DNA of 64,000 nt from contig NZ_FREV01000004.1 of NCBI RefSeq assembly GCF_900143545.1, positions 372,001 through 436,000 on the forward strand. The letters run 5' to 3'. Origin of the DNA: Loktanella sp. Alg231-35. GTDB taxonomy: Bacteria > Pseudomonadota > Alphaproteobacteria > Rhodobacterales > Rhodobacteraceae. The notes beneath the pieces are model-generated. The model was not told where the DNA came from and made no database searches. It saw only the letters and a list, made by a program, of their open reading frames with translations. Shown one piece after another: positions 34,669 to 44,526 of the stretch (positions within the stretch are counted from its first letter, which is position 1; each line of letters opens with the position of its first letter). A program made the translations under genes and the position numbers.

Positions 34669-35669
34669 CATGCGCAGACACCTACCCCGGCCGCCTGATG
34701 GCGTCGGAATCCGCAGAAGCGCTTGGCGTCTTTTGCAAAGCCGTTCAGCAATCCGTTGACGGAGCGGCGATCGCCCTGCCCAAGGCGATCTATACAATTG
34801 CGCGTGGATCATCGGATGCAGCAGCCAATATCCTGTCCTATGAATTCATGCGCGAGTTGCACGTACCGATGACGTCTTTGCCGCCGTCGGTCTTTTCGCT
34901 TGGCAAGGGGGTAAAACTTGACGGTGCCGCGGCCCTCGTGATCAGCCAATCGGGCGCAAGCGACGATCTGGTCCGTTCTGCCAAGGGCGCGCAGGCCGCA
35001 GGCGCGCAAGTTCTTGCCGTCACAAACCAGCCCGACAGCCCGGTTGAGGCGCAGGCCGGGATCACCGTGCCCATTGATGCCGGCGCCGAACTGGCTGTGC
35101 CGGCAACCAAGACCGTGATCGGCTCGGTTGCTGCTGGCATGGCGCTGCTTTCCGCAATGAAACCAGCCTATCGGGCCAAGGCCGCCGGGGCCGCAGAACT
35201 GCTTGCCAATTGTAACCCACAGCACCCGAAAGCGATGTCATTGCAGTCCGCATTGCTGCGCGCGCAGCACGTCTATGTCATCGGGCGCGACACCGGATAT
35301 GGCGCCGCCCAAGAGGTGGCTTTGAAACTGAAAGAATGCTGCGCAATCCATGCAGAGGCTTATTCAAGCTCCGAAGTGCTGCACGGGCCGCTGCAACTGG
35401 CCACCAACCCGTTGATGGTTCTTATGCTTGATACCGGCGACGCCACCATTCAGGACAGCCTTGATCAGGCCGAGGCGCGTTTCCGCAGCACTGATTGCGA
35501 TGTGCATCGGATCAGCCCCCGTGATCTGGGTATTTACAGCCTTGTTCCCGGCGCTGCAGCGGCCCTTTTGCTGGCCATTATGTATCCGATCATCCTAAAC
35601 ACCGCACTTGCACTGGGTCTTGATCCCGATGCACCACAAACACTTTCGAAAGTAACAAAGACCACATGA
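34665..35669 (+). CDS. SIS-domain glucosamine-6-phosphate deaminase (NagB-II type)
   Basis: A 334-residue protein with two SIS domains and no glutaminase domain, the plan of NagB-II. ARGSSDAAANILSYEFM near residue 45 and VISQSGASDDLV near 87 form the first sugar-phosphate site; VIGRDTGYGAAQEVALKLKECC near 205 with EVLHGPLQL forms the second. The expected reaction is glucosamine 6-phosphate to fructose 6-phosphate plus ammonia. It overlaps the next SIS gene by four bases; the pair suggests that two different amino-sugar phosphates are handled. Confidence 0.83.
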   Translation: MTCADTYPGRLMASESAEALGVFCKAVQQSVDGAAIALPKAIYTIARGSSDAAANILSYEFMRELHVPMTSLPPSVFSLGKGVKLDGAAALVISQSGASDDLVRSAKGAQAAGAQVLAVTNQPDSPVEAQAGITVPIDAGAELAVPATKTVIGSVAAGMALLSAMKPAYRAKAAGAAELLANCNPQHPKAMSLQSALLRAQHVYVIGRDTGYGAAQEVALKLKECCAIHAEAYSSSEVLHGPLQLATNPLMVLMLDTGDATIQDSLDQAEARFRSTDCDVHRISPRDLGIYSLVPGAAAALLLAIMYPIILNTALALGLDPDAPQTLSKVTKTT

Positions 35670-36718
35670 CACAGACGCTATCACAATGGGCAACCTGGCA
35701 AGAGCTGCAACGCCAACCTGAGATCTGGAGGCACTGGGGTGCAACGCTGGACGTCGCCGGGCTTCGCGCCTGGATCGCTGATCAGGACTATGACGAGGTC
35801 TGGTTCTGTGGTGCAGGCACAAGCGCCTATATCGGCGACATCATCGCAGCGGCGCTGAAGGGCACGCGGTCCGTTCCGACGACAGATATTGTGGCCAACC
35901 CAAAGCATATTCTGGCTGGCGTGCGCCCGCTGGTGGTCAGCTTTGGCCGTTCTGGCAACAGCACCGAAACCATCGGCACGCTTGATGCGCTGGACGCCTA
36001 CGCGCCAGACGCCCCCCGCCTGAATATCACCTGCAACAAAGACAGCGCCTTGGCCACGCGAACCTCTGCCGCACCCACCAAGGTAATCATCCTGCCCGAC
36101 GCAACCCATGACGCGGGCTTTGCGATGACTTCCAGCTTCTCGACCATGCTGCTCACGGCCTTGGCGTTGTTTGATGCGCCTTGTGACCTGCCTGCACGTC
36201 TTTCTGCCCTCGCCGATCAGCTTCAAGCGCTATTGCCGCAGTTCGAAGGCCAACCCAAACCTGAACGCGCCGTCTACGTCGGCGCTGGCCCGCTCACCTA
36301 TGCGGCGCGCGAGGCTGCTTTGAAAGTCATGGAACTGTCCGCTGGACAAATCCCCGCCCTTTGGGACAGCTCGCTTGGCTTTCGCCATGGCCCCAAATCA
36401 TTTGTAACAGACAACACTGCCATTACTGTATTCGCCAGCCCAGACCACCCCACTCACAACTACGACACGGACTTGGCACGGGAACTGCACGACCAATTCC
36501 CACTTGCAACCACGCAGACCATTGGCCCCGGCGGAGATATTGAACTGCCGATGCCCTTTGGCTCTGCGTGGGCTGCGCCCCTTTGCGTGGCCGCAGCACA
36601 GGTTAGCGGTGTTCAGTGGTCGGATGCATTGGGTCTGAACGTCGATGACCCCTTCAGCGGGCAGAACACCCTGAGCCGCGTTGTCTCTGGCGTCAAACTC
36701 TATCCGGCCGTCGCATGA
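35666..36718 (+). CDS. agaS: SIS-domain galactosamine-6-phosphate deaminase/isomerase (AgaS type)
   Basis: A 350-residue two-SIS-domain protein that fits AgaS better than NagB-II: CGAGTSAYIGD near residue 49, FGRSGNSTETI near 93 and DATHDAGFAMTSSFSTML near 147 are AgaS-like stretches. AgaS deaminates galactosamine 6-phosphate to tagatose 6-phosphate. Together with AgaZ downstream it points to GalNAc use in addition to GlcNAc. Coupled by ATGA to both neighbours. Confidence 0.85.
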   Translation: MTQTLSQWATWQELQRQPEIWRHWGATLDVAGLRAWIADQDYDEVWFCGAGTSAYIGDIIAAALKGTRSVPTTDIVANPKHILAGVRPLVVSFGRSGNSTETIGTLDALDAYAPDAPRLNITCNKDSALATRTSAAPTKVIILPDATHDAGFAMTSSFSTMLLTALALFDAPCDLPARLSALADQLQALLPQFEGQPKPERAVYVGAGPLTYAAREAALKVMELSAGQIPALWDSSLGFRHGPKSFVTDNTAITVFASPDHPTHNYDTDLARELHDQFPLATTQTIGPGGDIELPMPFGSAWAAPLCVAAAQVSGVQWSDALGLNVDDPFSGQNTLSRVVSGVKLYPAVA

Positions 36719-37620
36719 GGACGGCAGGCATTGATATCGGCGGCACCAAGATCGAGGTGCAGCTTTTTGACGAAGACTGGTCAGAGGTTGGGCGGCGGCG
36801 CATTGCGACACCAGCCAGTTACGATGATCTGGTCAGTGCCGTCGTCGCACAGATCAAATGGGCCGAAGAACAGGCCGGTCGGCCCATCGCGGTTGGAATC
36901 GGGGCCGCCGGCCTTGTGAACCCGCGTTCCGGCCTTGCCTTGACGGCGAACCTGCCTGCCACCGGTCAACCGTTCCCGACTGATATTACAGAAGGTGCCG
37001 GACGCCCGATTACCTACGTGAACGACTGCCGCGCGCTGGCGTTATCCGAGGCTGTCTTTGGGGCCGGTCAGGACAAACGAACCGTCATGTCCCTGATCCT
37101 TGGCACCGGTGTTGGTGGCGGGATCGCCGTTGATAAGTCCATCTTGCAGGGCCCAACGGCCATGGGCGGTGAATTCGGCCATACAGCAGCGGCAGCCCAT
37201 GTCGTGAACGCCCATAATCTACCACTTTGGCAATGTGGCTGCGGACGAACGGGCTGCATCGAGACCTTTATCGCCGGGCCGGGCCTTGCGCGATTGGCCA
37301 AACACCTGACGGGTCAGGATGTTACCCCCGCTGAGATCGCAGCCCAGCGCAAAGGCGCGATGGCGCAGGTCTGGTCGATCTGGTGCGCCTTCGTGGGCGA
37401 ATTCATTCACATGCTGACGCTAACGGCAGACCCTGATGTGATCGTCCTTGGTGGCGGGTTGAGCAAAATCGAAGGGATCACCGCCGATATGATGCAAGCT
37501 GCCAAAGCAGCACAGATCGGCGATTTTGATGTTCCGCAAATCGTTTTAGCCAAAGGCGGCGACGCCAGCGGCGCGCGTGGTGCGGCCTATGCAGCGTGGC
37601 AGGCGCAATCCAATGAGTAG
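36715..37620 (+). CDS. ROK-family amino-sugar kinase (NagK/AgaK type)
   Basis: A 301-residue sugar kinase with ATP motif DIGGTKIEVQLF at residue 6, catalytic-region VNDCRALALSEA, GTGVGGGI and the ROK zinc site CGCGRTGCIE near residue 178. It has no DNA-binding domain, so it is an enzyme and not a repressor. In this operon it would phosphorylate GlcNAc or GalNAc after import by the ABC system. The gene overlaps agaZ by eight bases. Confidence 0.87.
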   Translation: MRTAGIDIGGTKIEVQLFDEDWSEVGRRRIATPASYDDLVSAVVAQIKWAEEQAGRPIAVGIGAAGLVNPRSGLALTANLPATGQPFPTDITEGAGRPITYVNDCRALALSEAVFGAGQDKRTVMSLILGTGVGGGIAVDKSILQGPTAMGGEFGHTAAAAHVVNAHNLPLWQCGCGRTGCIETFIAGPGLARLAKHLTGQDVTPAEIAAQRKGAMAQVWSIWCAFVGEFIHMLTLTADPDVIVLGGGLSKIEGITADMMQAAKAAQIGDFDVPQIVLAKGGDASGARGAAYAAWQAQSNE

Positions 37621-38842
37621 TGTTCTGCGCGATATCATCCAACGCAACCGCGCAGGTGCGGCGGTTGCAATCCCCTCGGTTTGCTCTGCTCAACCCGATG
37701 TCCTGCGCGCGTCTCTCGGATTGGCCCAGCGGCTTGGGCGGCAGGTCGTGATCGAGGCGACCTCAAATCAGGTCAATCAGGATGGCGGTTATACCGGCAT
37801 GACGCCGCGCGGCTTTATCGATTTTGTCCATGGCATCGCGGATTCGGCTGCTGTGGATCGCGACCTGATCATCTTTGGCGGCGACCATCTGGGACCGCAA
37901 GCATGGCGCTCTCATGATGTTGGTCATGCAATGGACAAGGCCGAAACCATGCTGCGCGACTATGTCGCCGCTGGCTTTGGCAAGATCCATCTGGATTGCT
38001 CGGAAGGTTGCGCAGGTGAACCCGCTCAACTTGGCGATGCACAAACCGCCATGAGGTCCGCCCAGCTGGCGCGTATCTGCACAGAAGTCGCCGATGATCT
38101 GCTTTTTGTTGTTGGCACCGAAGTCCCGCCACCCGGTGGCGCACGCGCTGACGAGGAAGGGGATATCCCTCCAACTGATCCGGCTGCTGCCCGTGCCACG
38201 CTGGATGCGCATGATCAGGCCTTTGGCGATATGGCCCCCCTGATTGGTGGCCTTGTCGTGCAGCCCGGCGTCGAATTCAGCCCCACAGCCGTGCATCACA
38301 TGCCGCTTGATCGCGATCCGGGGTTGATTGACAGCATCGCTGACCGTCCCGGTGTCTGCCTTGAGGCGCATTCGACTGACTATCAAAACCCCGCCGTCTT
38401 TCCTAGATTAGCAGAGCTTGGATTTGCTTTTCAAAAGGTAGGTCCCGCGCTCACTTTCGCCTATCGCGAGGCGCTTTATGGGTTGGACCAGTTGCGTGAT
38501 CCCTTGGGCGGGCTCCAATCCGCAATGGAGGCGGTGATGCTGGCAGATCCGTCAAAGTGGCAGAACCACTATGAAGGATCTGACGCAGCGCTTTATCAGC
38601 AACGCCATTTCGGGCTGGCCGACCGCATTCGCTATTATTGGCCGACAGTGGAGGCCCAATCGGCGGTCACGGATCTGTTGTCTTCCTTCAGCGTCGCAAT
38701 TCCGGACGCCAAGTTGCAAACCGTGTTTGGTGCAGACCTGCTGGATCGCGCCGCAAACGGGTCCGGCGATCAGATCACCCGCCTGATTGATGCGCATATC
38801 AGCCTTGCTCTGGAACCCTATTTCTTTGAGGACGCCACATGA
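37613..38842 (+). CDS. agaZ: AgaZ/GatZ/KbaZ-family protein
   Basis: A 409-residue protein of the family usually called the non-catalytic subunit of tagatose-1,6-bisphosphate aldolase. SNQVNQDGGYTGM near residue 51, FGGDHLGPQAW near 88 and CLEAHSTDYQ near 255 are family stretches. The catalytic aldolase subunit (KbaY/GatY) is not in the operon. Comparative work has proposed that AgaZ proteins in GalNAc pathways act as tagatose-6-phosphate kinase; either role fits here. ATG 37613 lies inside the end of the kinase gene; a GTG at 37577 is a less likely start. Confidence 0.83.
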   Translation: MSSVLRDIIQRNRAGAAVAIPSVCSAQPDVLRASLGLAQRLGRQVVIEATSNQVNQDGGYTGMTPRGFIDFVHGIADSAAVDRDLIIFGGDHLGPQAWRSHDVGHAMDKAETMLRDYVAAGFGKIHLDCSEGCAGEPAQLGDAQTAMRSAQLARICTEVADDLLFVVGTEVPPPGGARADEEGDIPPTDPAAARATLDAHDQAFGDMAPLIGGLVVQPGVEFSPTAVHHMPLDRDPGLIDSIADRPGVCLEAHSTDYQNPAVFPRLAELGFAFQKVGPALTFAYREALYGLDQLRDPLGGLQSAMEAVMLADPSKWQNHYEGSDAALYQQRHFGLADRIRYYWPTVEAQSAVTDLLSSFSVAIPDAKLQTVFGADLLDRAANGSGDQITRLIDAHISLALEPYFFEDAT

Positions 38843-39978
38843 CCGAACATTGGATTTGTCCCGACCGCTTGTTTGACGGCAAACAGATTATCTCTGGCGT
38901 GTCGCTCCGTCTTCAGGACGGCAAGGTCACGGCACTATCCACGGATGCGCAGGACGGTAACCGCCTGCCCGGATGCCTCTCGCCGGGGTTTGTTGATCTG
39001 CAAGTCAACGGCGGCGGTGGCGTTCTTTTGAACGCCGCGCCGACGCGGGCCACAATGGCCACAATCGCAGCGGCGCATCGCCAATTCGGGACCGTGGCAA
39101 TCTTGCCCACGGTAATCACGGATCAACCAGAGGTGCTCGAACAGGCCGCGGATGCGGTTCTCGCAGCAATGGGCGATACTGGCATCATCGGCCTGCATAT
39201 CGAGGGGCCCCATATCTCGGTTGAGCGGCGTGGCACACATGAGGCTTCGTTTGTGCGCCCTATGGATGATCACACAATGGCGATCGTCGCGCGTCTGCGC
39301 GCGGCCGATGTACCAGTGATGATCACGCTTGCCCCCGAGGCCGCGACGGTTGCGCAAGTCGCTGCACTTTCCGCCATGGGTGCTGTCGTCTCGATCGGTC
39401 ATACCAATGGAACCGCCGAACAGATTGAAGAGACCATTGCGGCAGGGGCGTCCTGCGGCACCCACTTGTTCAATGCCATGTCGACGATGCAAAGCCGTGC
39501 GCCGGGGGCCATTGGAGCGATCCTTAATGCTGGTGTGCATTTCGGGGTCATCTGCGATGGGCACCATGTTGACTATCGCATGATCCAGCTTGCCTTGCGG
39601 GCCGCTGCCAAACCTGACCGGGCGTTTCTAGTATCTGATGCCATGGCGACCATCGGCGGCGCTGATCAGTTTGATCTGTATGGCCGCGCTGTCCACCTTG
39701 AAGACGGACGGTTGATCAATGCCGAGGGAAATCTGGCAGGTGCCCATGTCACCCAAGCCGAAGGTGTGCAACGCCTTGTGGCGCACGTCGGCACATCTTT
39801 GGACGAGGCCCTGCGTATGGCTGTGACCATCCCAGCCAATCTGATGGGTCAATCCCAGCTTTCCGAAGTGATCAATCGAGAGGTGTCGGATCTGATCGTG
39901 CTGTCAGATGACCTCAGCACCACCAGTCTGGCCGGGCGTCTGACCGGATCACGTGGCGCCCTGAATGCCGCCGAGTAG
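38839..39978 (+). CDS. nagA: N-acetylglucosamine/N-acetylgalactosamine-6-phosphate deacetylase
   Basis: A 379-residue amidohydrolase-fold enzyme. The metal and catalytic motifs of NagA are present: GFVDLQVNGGGG near 51, HIEGPHIS near 121, SIGHTNGTAEQ near 193, GTHLFNAMS near 211 and the catalytic aspartate of LVSDAMAT near 268. It makes the amino-sugar 6-phosphate for the two SIS deaminases encoded upstream. Whether GlcNAc-6-P or GalNAc-6-P (AgaA) is preferred cannot be read. Coupled to agaZ by ATGA. Confidence 0.88.
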   Translation: MTEHWICPDRLFDGKQIISGVSLRLQDGKVTALSTDAQDGNRLPGCLSPGFVDLQVNGGGGVLLNAAPTRATMATIAAAHRQFGTVAILPTVITDQPEVLEQAADAVLAAMGDTGIIGLHIEGPHISVERRGTHEASFVRPMDDHTMAIVARLRAADVPVMITLAPEAATVAQVAALSAMGAVVSIGHTNGTAEQIEETIAAGASCGTHLFNAMSTMQSRAPGAIGAILNAGVHFGVICDGHHVDYRMIQLALRAAAKPDRAFLVSDAMATIGGADQFDLYGRAVHLEDGRLINAEGNLAGAHVTQAEGVQRLVAHVGTSLDEALRMAVTIPANLMGQSQLSEVINREVSDLIVLSDDLSTTSLAGRLTGSRGALNAAE

Positions 39979-39982
39979 ACCC

Positions 39983-40684
39983 ATGTTGCTTGAAGTTTGT
40001 GTAGAGTCCGCTGCCGCCCTTGCTGTTTGCGAGGGTGTTGCCGATCGCATTGAACTCTGCAGCGGCCTTGATATCGGAGGGCTGACACCCAGCCACGGAT
40101 TGATGCAGCAGGCCAGGGCGTCAGGGCTGGAAACACATGTCTTGGTCAGGCCGCAGATTGGGGACTTCGCATTTGACGCGGTTACGCTTGAGATGGCGGT
40201 TGAGGACATCAAACACACCAAGGCGCTTGGCCTGCATGGTGTCGTCATTGGCGCGACGGCGAAAGGCGCATTGGATCAAGATGCACTGCATAAAATGCTG
40301 CAAGCCGCCGATGGTCTGACAAAAACACTGCATCGCGCCTTTGACGTTGTGGATGATCAGTTTGCAACACTGGACACGGCCATTGCGATGGGGTTCGACC
40401 GTATCCTCACGTCGGGCGGGGCCACAACAGCCTTTGCAGGGCGTGCGCAGCTTGCAAAATTGCAAGACCACGCCAATGGCCGGATCGAGATCATGGCAGG
40501 TTCAGGCGTCAACAGCGCCAACGTGGCCGAGATCGCGCGCGATACGGGGCTGACGTCGTTTCATGCGTCTTGCACGGCCAAAACCGCGATGCCGCCCAAA
40601 ACCGTCGAATTGGGGTTTGGGCCGCACCGACGCACCATCGACAAAGCGGAATTGCTATCGCTCAAAGCAGCGCTCAGTAGCTGA
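39983..40684 (+). CDS. cutC: CutC-family protein
   Basis: A 233-residue TIM-barrel protein of the CutC family: LLEVCVESAAALAVCEGVADRIELC at the N-terminus and TLHRAFDVVDD near residue 117 are diagnostic. The family was named for copper homeostasis, but the biochemical role is uncertain. Here it is the last gene of the amino-sugar operon, four bases after nagA, while the copper genes next door are on the other strand and transcribed separately. I take ATG 39983 (MLLEV); an ATG at 39965 inside nagA is possible. Confidence 0.85.
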   Translation: MLLEVCVESAAALAVCEGVADRIELCSGLDIGGLTPSHGLMQQARASGLETHVLVRPQIGDFAFDAVTLEMAVEDIKHTKALGLHGVVIGATAKGALDQDALHKMLQAADGLTKTLHRAFDVVDDQFATLDTAIAMGFDRILTSGGATTAFAGRAQLAKLQDHANGRIEIMAGSGVNSANVAEIARDTGLTSFHASCTAKTAMPPKTVELGFGPHRRTIDKAELLSLKAALSS

Positions 40685-40687
40685 CGG

Positions 40688-41077
40688 TTAACCCAACGTA
40701 CCCAGCTTACTTAGAATGGGGCAGTCCGGGCGGGCGTCTCCGGCACAATCGCGCACCAGATCACCCAGCGTATCACGCATGCCACTGAGGTCGGCAATCT
40801 TGGCATCGATCTGCGCCAGATGTGCCTTTGCAATCGCGCGAACATCGGCGCTGGCACGCCCTTTGTCCTCCCAAAGGGCCAGCAGATTGCGGCAATCCTC
40901 AATCGAAAACCCCAAGGCGCGGGCCCGCCCGACAAAGTTCAGCTTATGCACGTCCTGATCACGAAACACGCGATAACCATTCACGTCGCGCTGGGGTTTG
41001 ATCAACCCGATATCCTCGTAATACCGGATCGTCTTTGTGGGCAGGTTTGCCTTCTGTGCGGCAGTGCCGATGTTCAT
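40688..41077 (-). CDS. cueR: Cu(I)-responsive MerR-family regulator CueR/HmrR
   Basis: A 129-residue MerR regulator. The N-terminal helix-turn-helix ([24 protein letters not shown]) is typical, and the C-terminal metal loop has C111 and C119 (CAGDARPDC), the two-cysteine Cu(I)/Ag(I) site of CueR. The start overlaps the copA stop by four bases (ATGA), so it is made from the copA promoter. It would activate that promoter at 43589-43619. Confidence 0.92.
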   Translation of the reverse strand: MNIGTAAQKANLPTKTIRYYEDIGLIKPQRDVNGYRVFRDQDVHKLNFVGRARALGFSIEDCRNLLALWEDKGRASADVRAIAKAHLAQIDAKIADLSGMRDTLGDLVRDCAGDARPDCPILSKLGTLG

Positions 41078-43560
41078 GAAAGGGCCTCCTTGCTTACGGG
41101 CGTGCGCGGTGCATCCGCTGGCACTGTCCCATTGTTGACCCAGCGCAAGCGCAAGGCGTTGGACAACACAAACACGCTCGACAGTGCCATTGCGCCTGCA
41201 GCAAGCATCGGCGACAACTGCGGTCCGCCAAATGGCACCAAGACGCCTGCGGCAACAGGGATAAGTGCCACATTATAGGCAAAGGCCCAGAACAAATTTT
41301 GCCGAATGTTGACCATCGTTGCGCGGCTGATGGCAAAGGCATTCAGGACACCGCCCAAACTACCAGACATCAGCACGACATCCGCGCTTTCAATGGCCAC
41401 ATCCGTGCCGGTACCAATCGCAATACCAACATCAACAGAGGCCAAAGCAGGCGCATCATTGATGCCGTCACCCACAAAGGCAATCTTCTGGTCACCGCCC
41501 AATCCCTGAAGTGCGGCGACTTTGCCCTGAGGCAGCACATCAGCCGCAATCTGATCGATACCAAGTTCAGCCGCGATCACTTGCGCCGTATGCTTGCTGT
41601 CGCCGGTGATCATGGCGACCTGCTTGCCCATCGCGCGCAGCGCATCAACCACTTCATGCGCGTCGGGTTTGATCGGGTCAGAAACAGCTATCAGGCCTGC
41701 TATGCGGCCATCTATTGCCACAAAGACAGGCGTGCGCCCCAAATGCGCAAGCGCATTAGCTTGTGTATCCCAATCTTGCAGGTCGACTTTCGCGCGCGCC
41801 ATGAAACGGGCCGCGCCGATCAAAACATCTTGCCCACTGATCTGGCCGCGCACTCCAAATCCGGCGGGGCTTTCAAACCCGCTGACTTGGGCAAGTGCAA
41901 TCCCTTGCGACTGCGCTTTGCGCACAATCGCTTCGCCGATGGGGTGTTCTGATCCCGCCTCGAGGCTGGCGGCCGCACGCAATAACACGCCCACCTCAAC
42001 ACCCTGTGCTGTGACGACATCAGTCACAGTTGGCTGGCCAAGCGTCAATGTACCCGTCTTGTCAAAAGCTACGATCTGCGCGTCCTGCAAGGTCTGCAAC
42101 GCATCACCTTTGCGAAAGAGCACCCCCATCTCGGCTGCACGCCCTGTGCCCACCATGATTGAGGTCGGCGTTGCCAACCCCATCGCGCAAGGACAGGCCA
42201 CGATCAGCACAGCAACACCAGCGACAAGCGCCAGCCCAAGTGCGGGATCAGGTCCAAAGATCAGCCAAGCAATGACAGTGATCACGGCAATCAACAGGAT
42301 CGCGGGCACAAACCACAAGGTGATACGATTGACGAGATCTTGAATAGGCAGTTTCGCCCCCTGCGCATGTTCGACCATGCGGATGATCTGTGCCAAAAGC
42401 GTGTCATTGCCTGTTTTTTGCACCCTGAACGTCAGGCCACCTGCCCCGTTCACAGTGCCGCCCGTCACGACATCACCCGGTGTCTTTTCCAATGGCACAG
42501 GTTCGCCGCTCAACATGCTTTCATCAACAAACGAACGGCCCTCAGTCACCTCACCGTCAAGTGCGATACGCTCGCCGGGGCGCACGCGCACCTCATCGCC
42601 GACCTTCAGCTGTGCTATGGGCATCTCAATTGGCTCGCCATCGCGCATCACGAGTGCGATTTGCGGCTGCAACCCGATCAGCCTGCGCACTGCCTCACCG
42701 GTGCGCCCTTTTGCGCGCGCCTCCAGCGTGCGGCCCAACAGGATCAAGGTGACGATGACGGCGGCCGCCTCAAAATAAACCGCGCGCGTTCCTGCAGGCA
42801 GCAGGTCAGGCAGAAAGGTGGCGATAGTGGAAAAGGTCCAGGCCGCGCCGGTGCCGATCGCCACCAGCGCGTTCATATCAGGGGCACCGCGGAACAGCGC
42901 AGGCAATCCTTTGGCAAAGAACATCCGGCCAGGCAGCACGAGCACCGCCGTGACCAGAACGAACTGGATCACCCAACTGGCCTGCCGTCCGACAGTTTGC
43001 TCGATCAACCCAGCGACGCCGGGAACAAAGTGGCTGCCCATTTCCATGACAAAAACAGGCAGCGTCAGGGCGGCGGCAACCCATGCCTTACGGCTAAGAT
43101 CCGACGCCTCGGCGGCTTTGCGGTTTTCGGGCGCAGCGTCTGGATCTTTGATCTGCGCGGCGTATCCCGCCTGTTTGATCGCTGCGACAAAAGCGGCAGC
43201 GTCACCCTGCCCTGCAAAATGCGTGACGCTGACCGTCTCTGCCGCGAGGTTGGCCGTTGCAACCAGCACACCGGGCACATCGCGCAGGGATGCCTCCACC
43301 CGACCCATGCAAGAGGCACATGTCATGCTGGCCACCGTCAGCACGGTTTGCTCGGTGCGGGCCGGATATCCGGCCTGTTTTAGGCAATCCACCACCTCTG
43401 GCAACCGGTCAGCCCTGTCGAGGCGCAGCGATGCTGTTTCGCTGGCCAAATTGACGCGGACATCATCAATACCCTGCACCCGCCCAAGCGCCTGCTCGGC
43501 GCGGCCAACACATGACCCACAGGATAATCCTGCGATTTGAAAGGAGATTTTGGTGCTCAT
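41074..43560 (-). CDS. copA: Copper-exporting P1B-type ATPase CopA
   Basis: An 828-residue copper pump. Two N-terminal metal-binding domains have CxxC sites at C14/C17 (SCGSC) and C81/C84 (TCASC). Eight helices follow, with the membrane CPC site (IVACPCAMG), phosphorylation motif DKTGTLT, HP motif in SEHPIGEA and the [10 protein letters not shown] hinge. It exports Cu(I) from the cytoplasm. It is the first gene of copA-cueR, driven by a MerR-type promoter 29-59 bases upstream. Confidence 0.95.
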   Translation of the reverse strand: MSTKISFQIAGLSCGSCVGRAEQALGRVQGIDDVRVNLASETASLRLDRADRLPEVVDCLKQAGYPARTEQTVLTVASMTCASCMGRVEASLRDVPGVLVATANLAAETVSVTHFAGQGDAAAFVAAIKQAGYAAQIKDPDAAPENRKAAEASDLSRKAWVAAALTLPVFVMEMGSHFVPGVAGLIEQTVGRQASWVIQFVLVTAVLVLPGRMFFAKGLPALFRGAPDMNALVAIGTGAAWTFSTIATFLPDLLPAGTRAVYFEAAAVIVTLILLGRTLEARAKGRTGEAVRRLIGLQPQIALVMRDGEPIEMPIAQLKVGDEVRVRPGERIALDGEVTEGRSFVDESMLSGEPVPLEKTPGDVVTGGTVNGAGGLTFRVQKTGNDTLLAQIIRMVEHAQGAKLPIQDLVNRITLWFVPAILLIAVITVIAWLIFGPDPALGLALVAGVAVLIVACPCAMGLATPTSIMVGTGRAAEMGVLFRKGDALQTLQDAQIVAFDKTGTLTLGQPTVTDVVTAQGVEVGVLLRAAASLEAGSEHPIGEAIVRKAQSQGIALAQVSGFESPAGFGVRGQISGQDVLIGAARFMARAKVDLQDWDTQANALAHLGRTPVFVAIDGRIAGLIAVSDPIKPDAHEVVDALRAMGKQVAMITGDSKHTAQVIAAELGIDQIAADVLPQGKVAALQGLGGDQKIAFVGDGINDAPALASVDVGIAIGTGTDVAIESADVVLMSGSLGGVLNAFAISRATMVNIRQNLFWAFAYNVALIPVAAGVLVPFGGPQLSPMLAAGAMALSSVFVLSNALRLRWVNNGTVPADAPRTPVSKEALS

Positions 43561-43588
43561 TGAGACTGCTTCCTTGATAGATGCAGCC

Positions 43589-43619
43589 TATATGAGGGTT
43601 CCACTCACTGGAAGGTCAA
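43589..43619 (-). promoter_or_regulatory. CueR-type promoter of copA
   Basis: On the minus strand a -35 TTGACC (43619-43614) and a -10 CATATA (43594-43589) are separated by 19 bases, the long spacer of MerR-activated promoters. Inside the spacer TTCCA-GTGAG-TGGAA is an inverted repeat like known CueR/HmrR boxes. It lies just upstream of the copA ATG (43560). Confidence 0.8.
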
Positions 43620-43652
43620 GAGAATAGGTACAGGTATCTTTAGGTCCGTCGA

Positions 43653-44372
43653 TTATTCAGCCTGACGTGCATCTGCCACGTAACCTTGCAAGTCGGCCAG
43701 TGGAACCGCGCCGGGAACAAGCGCATTGCCAATCACATAGGCAGGCGTGCCAGTAAAGCCCAGCCCTTGGGCCAAGGCTTGGGTTGTCTCGATATGCGCC
43801 GCAACGTCCGGGGCCTCCATATCCACAACCAACTGATCGGTATCGATGCCAACCTCGCGTGCTGCCGCCAAAACTGACGCCTCGGTTGCACGTCCGCGCA
43901 ATTCCATCAGCGCCCAATGCAATTCTTCATACTTGCCCTGCGCGCGGGCGGCCAAAGCGGCCCGTGAGGCAAAAACCGAGCCCTCGCCCAAGATGGGCCA
44001 TTCGCGATAAACGACCTTTATGTCCCCGTCCTGCGCCAGCAATGCCTTCACATCTGCTGCGGCGCGTTTGCAATAGGGGCAGTTGTAGTCAAAGAACTCA
44101 ACAATCACTGCCTCGGCATCTGGATTGCCGATGACGGGCGCGTTGGGATCATTCTCAAGCAATGCACGCTGCTCTTGCAGTACATCCGCCTGCGCTGCGG
44201 CCTGGGCGGCGTTGCGCCGCTGCTCTAGGATCGCGACGGCTTCCATGATGACCTGTGGGTTTTCCAGAATCGCTTCGAGCGCCAGTTGTTTGATCTGCTC
44301 TTCGGTCAGGTCTTGCGCCATGGCACCAAATGGCAACAGCGCGAGAGCCGCCGCTGTGATAAATCTGCGCAT
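43653..44372 (-). CDS. DsbA-like periplasmic thiol-disulfide protein
   Basis: A 239-residue protein with a signal peptide (residues 1-19, ...LLPFGAMAQ), a helical N-terminal region (about 22-75) and a thioredoxin-fold domain with active site CPYC (C98-C101) and cis-proline in GFTGTPAYVIG. The helical N-terminus resembles ScsC/Com1-type DsbA proteins, some of which are trimeric and act in copper tolerance; this fits the neighbouring copA operon downstream on the same strand. The ATG at 44372 is preferred over 44384. Confidence 0.87.
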   Translation of the reverse strand: MRRFITAAALALLPFGAMAQDLTEEQIKQLALEAILENPQVIMEAVAILEQRRNAAQAAAQADVLQEQRALLENDPNAPVIGNPDAEAVIVEFFDYNCPYCKRAAADVKALLAQDGDIKVVYREWPILGEGSVFASRAALAARAQGKYEELHWALMELRGRATEASVLAAAREVGIDTDQLVVDMEAPDVAAHIETTQALAQGLGFTGTPAYVIGNALVPGAVPLADLQGYVADARQAE

Positions 44373-44526
44373 GTTGTATCCCATCGCTTTCAGCCGTTAA
44401 ATTTGATTTCGCGCGCATCAAATCACTTCGGGCCGGGATGTGCCAGACACAACTCTGTAAGCCGCCAAATGCCGCAGGGTGATTGCTGACTTGCCCCCAG
44501 CGTAGGCTTTGGATTACCTGCACCCC

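Noticed and set aside
42340-43383. A 347-residue frame antisense to copA
   Set aside because: The copA frame contains all P-type ATPase motifs; the antisense product shows no known domain.
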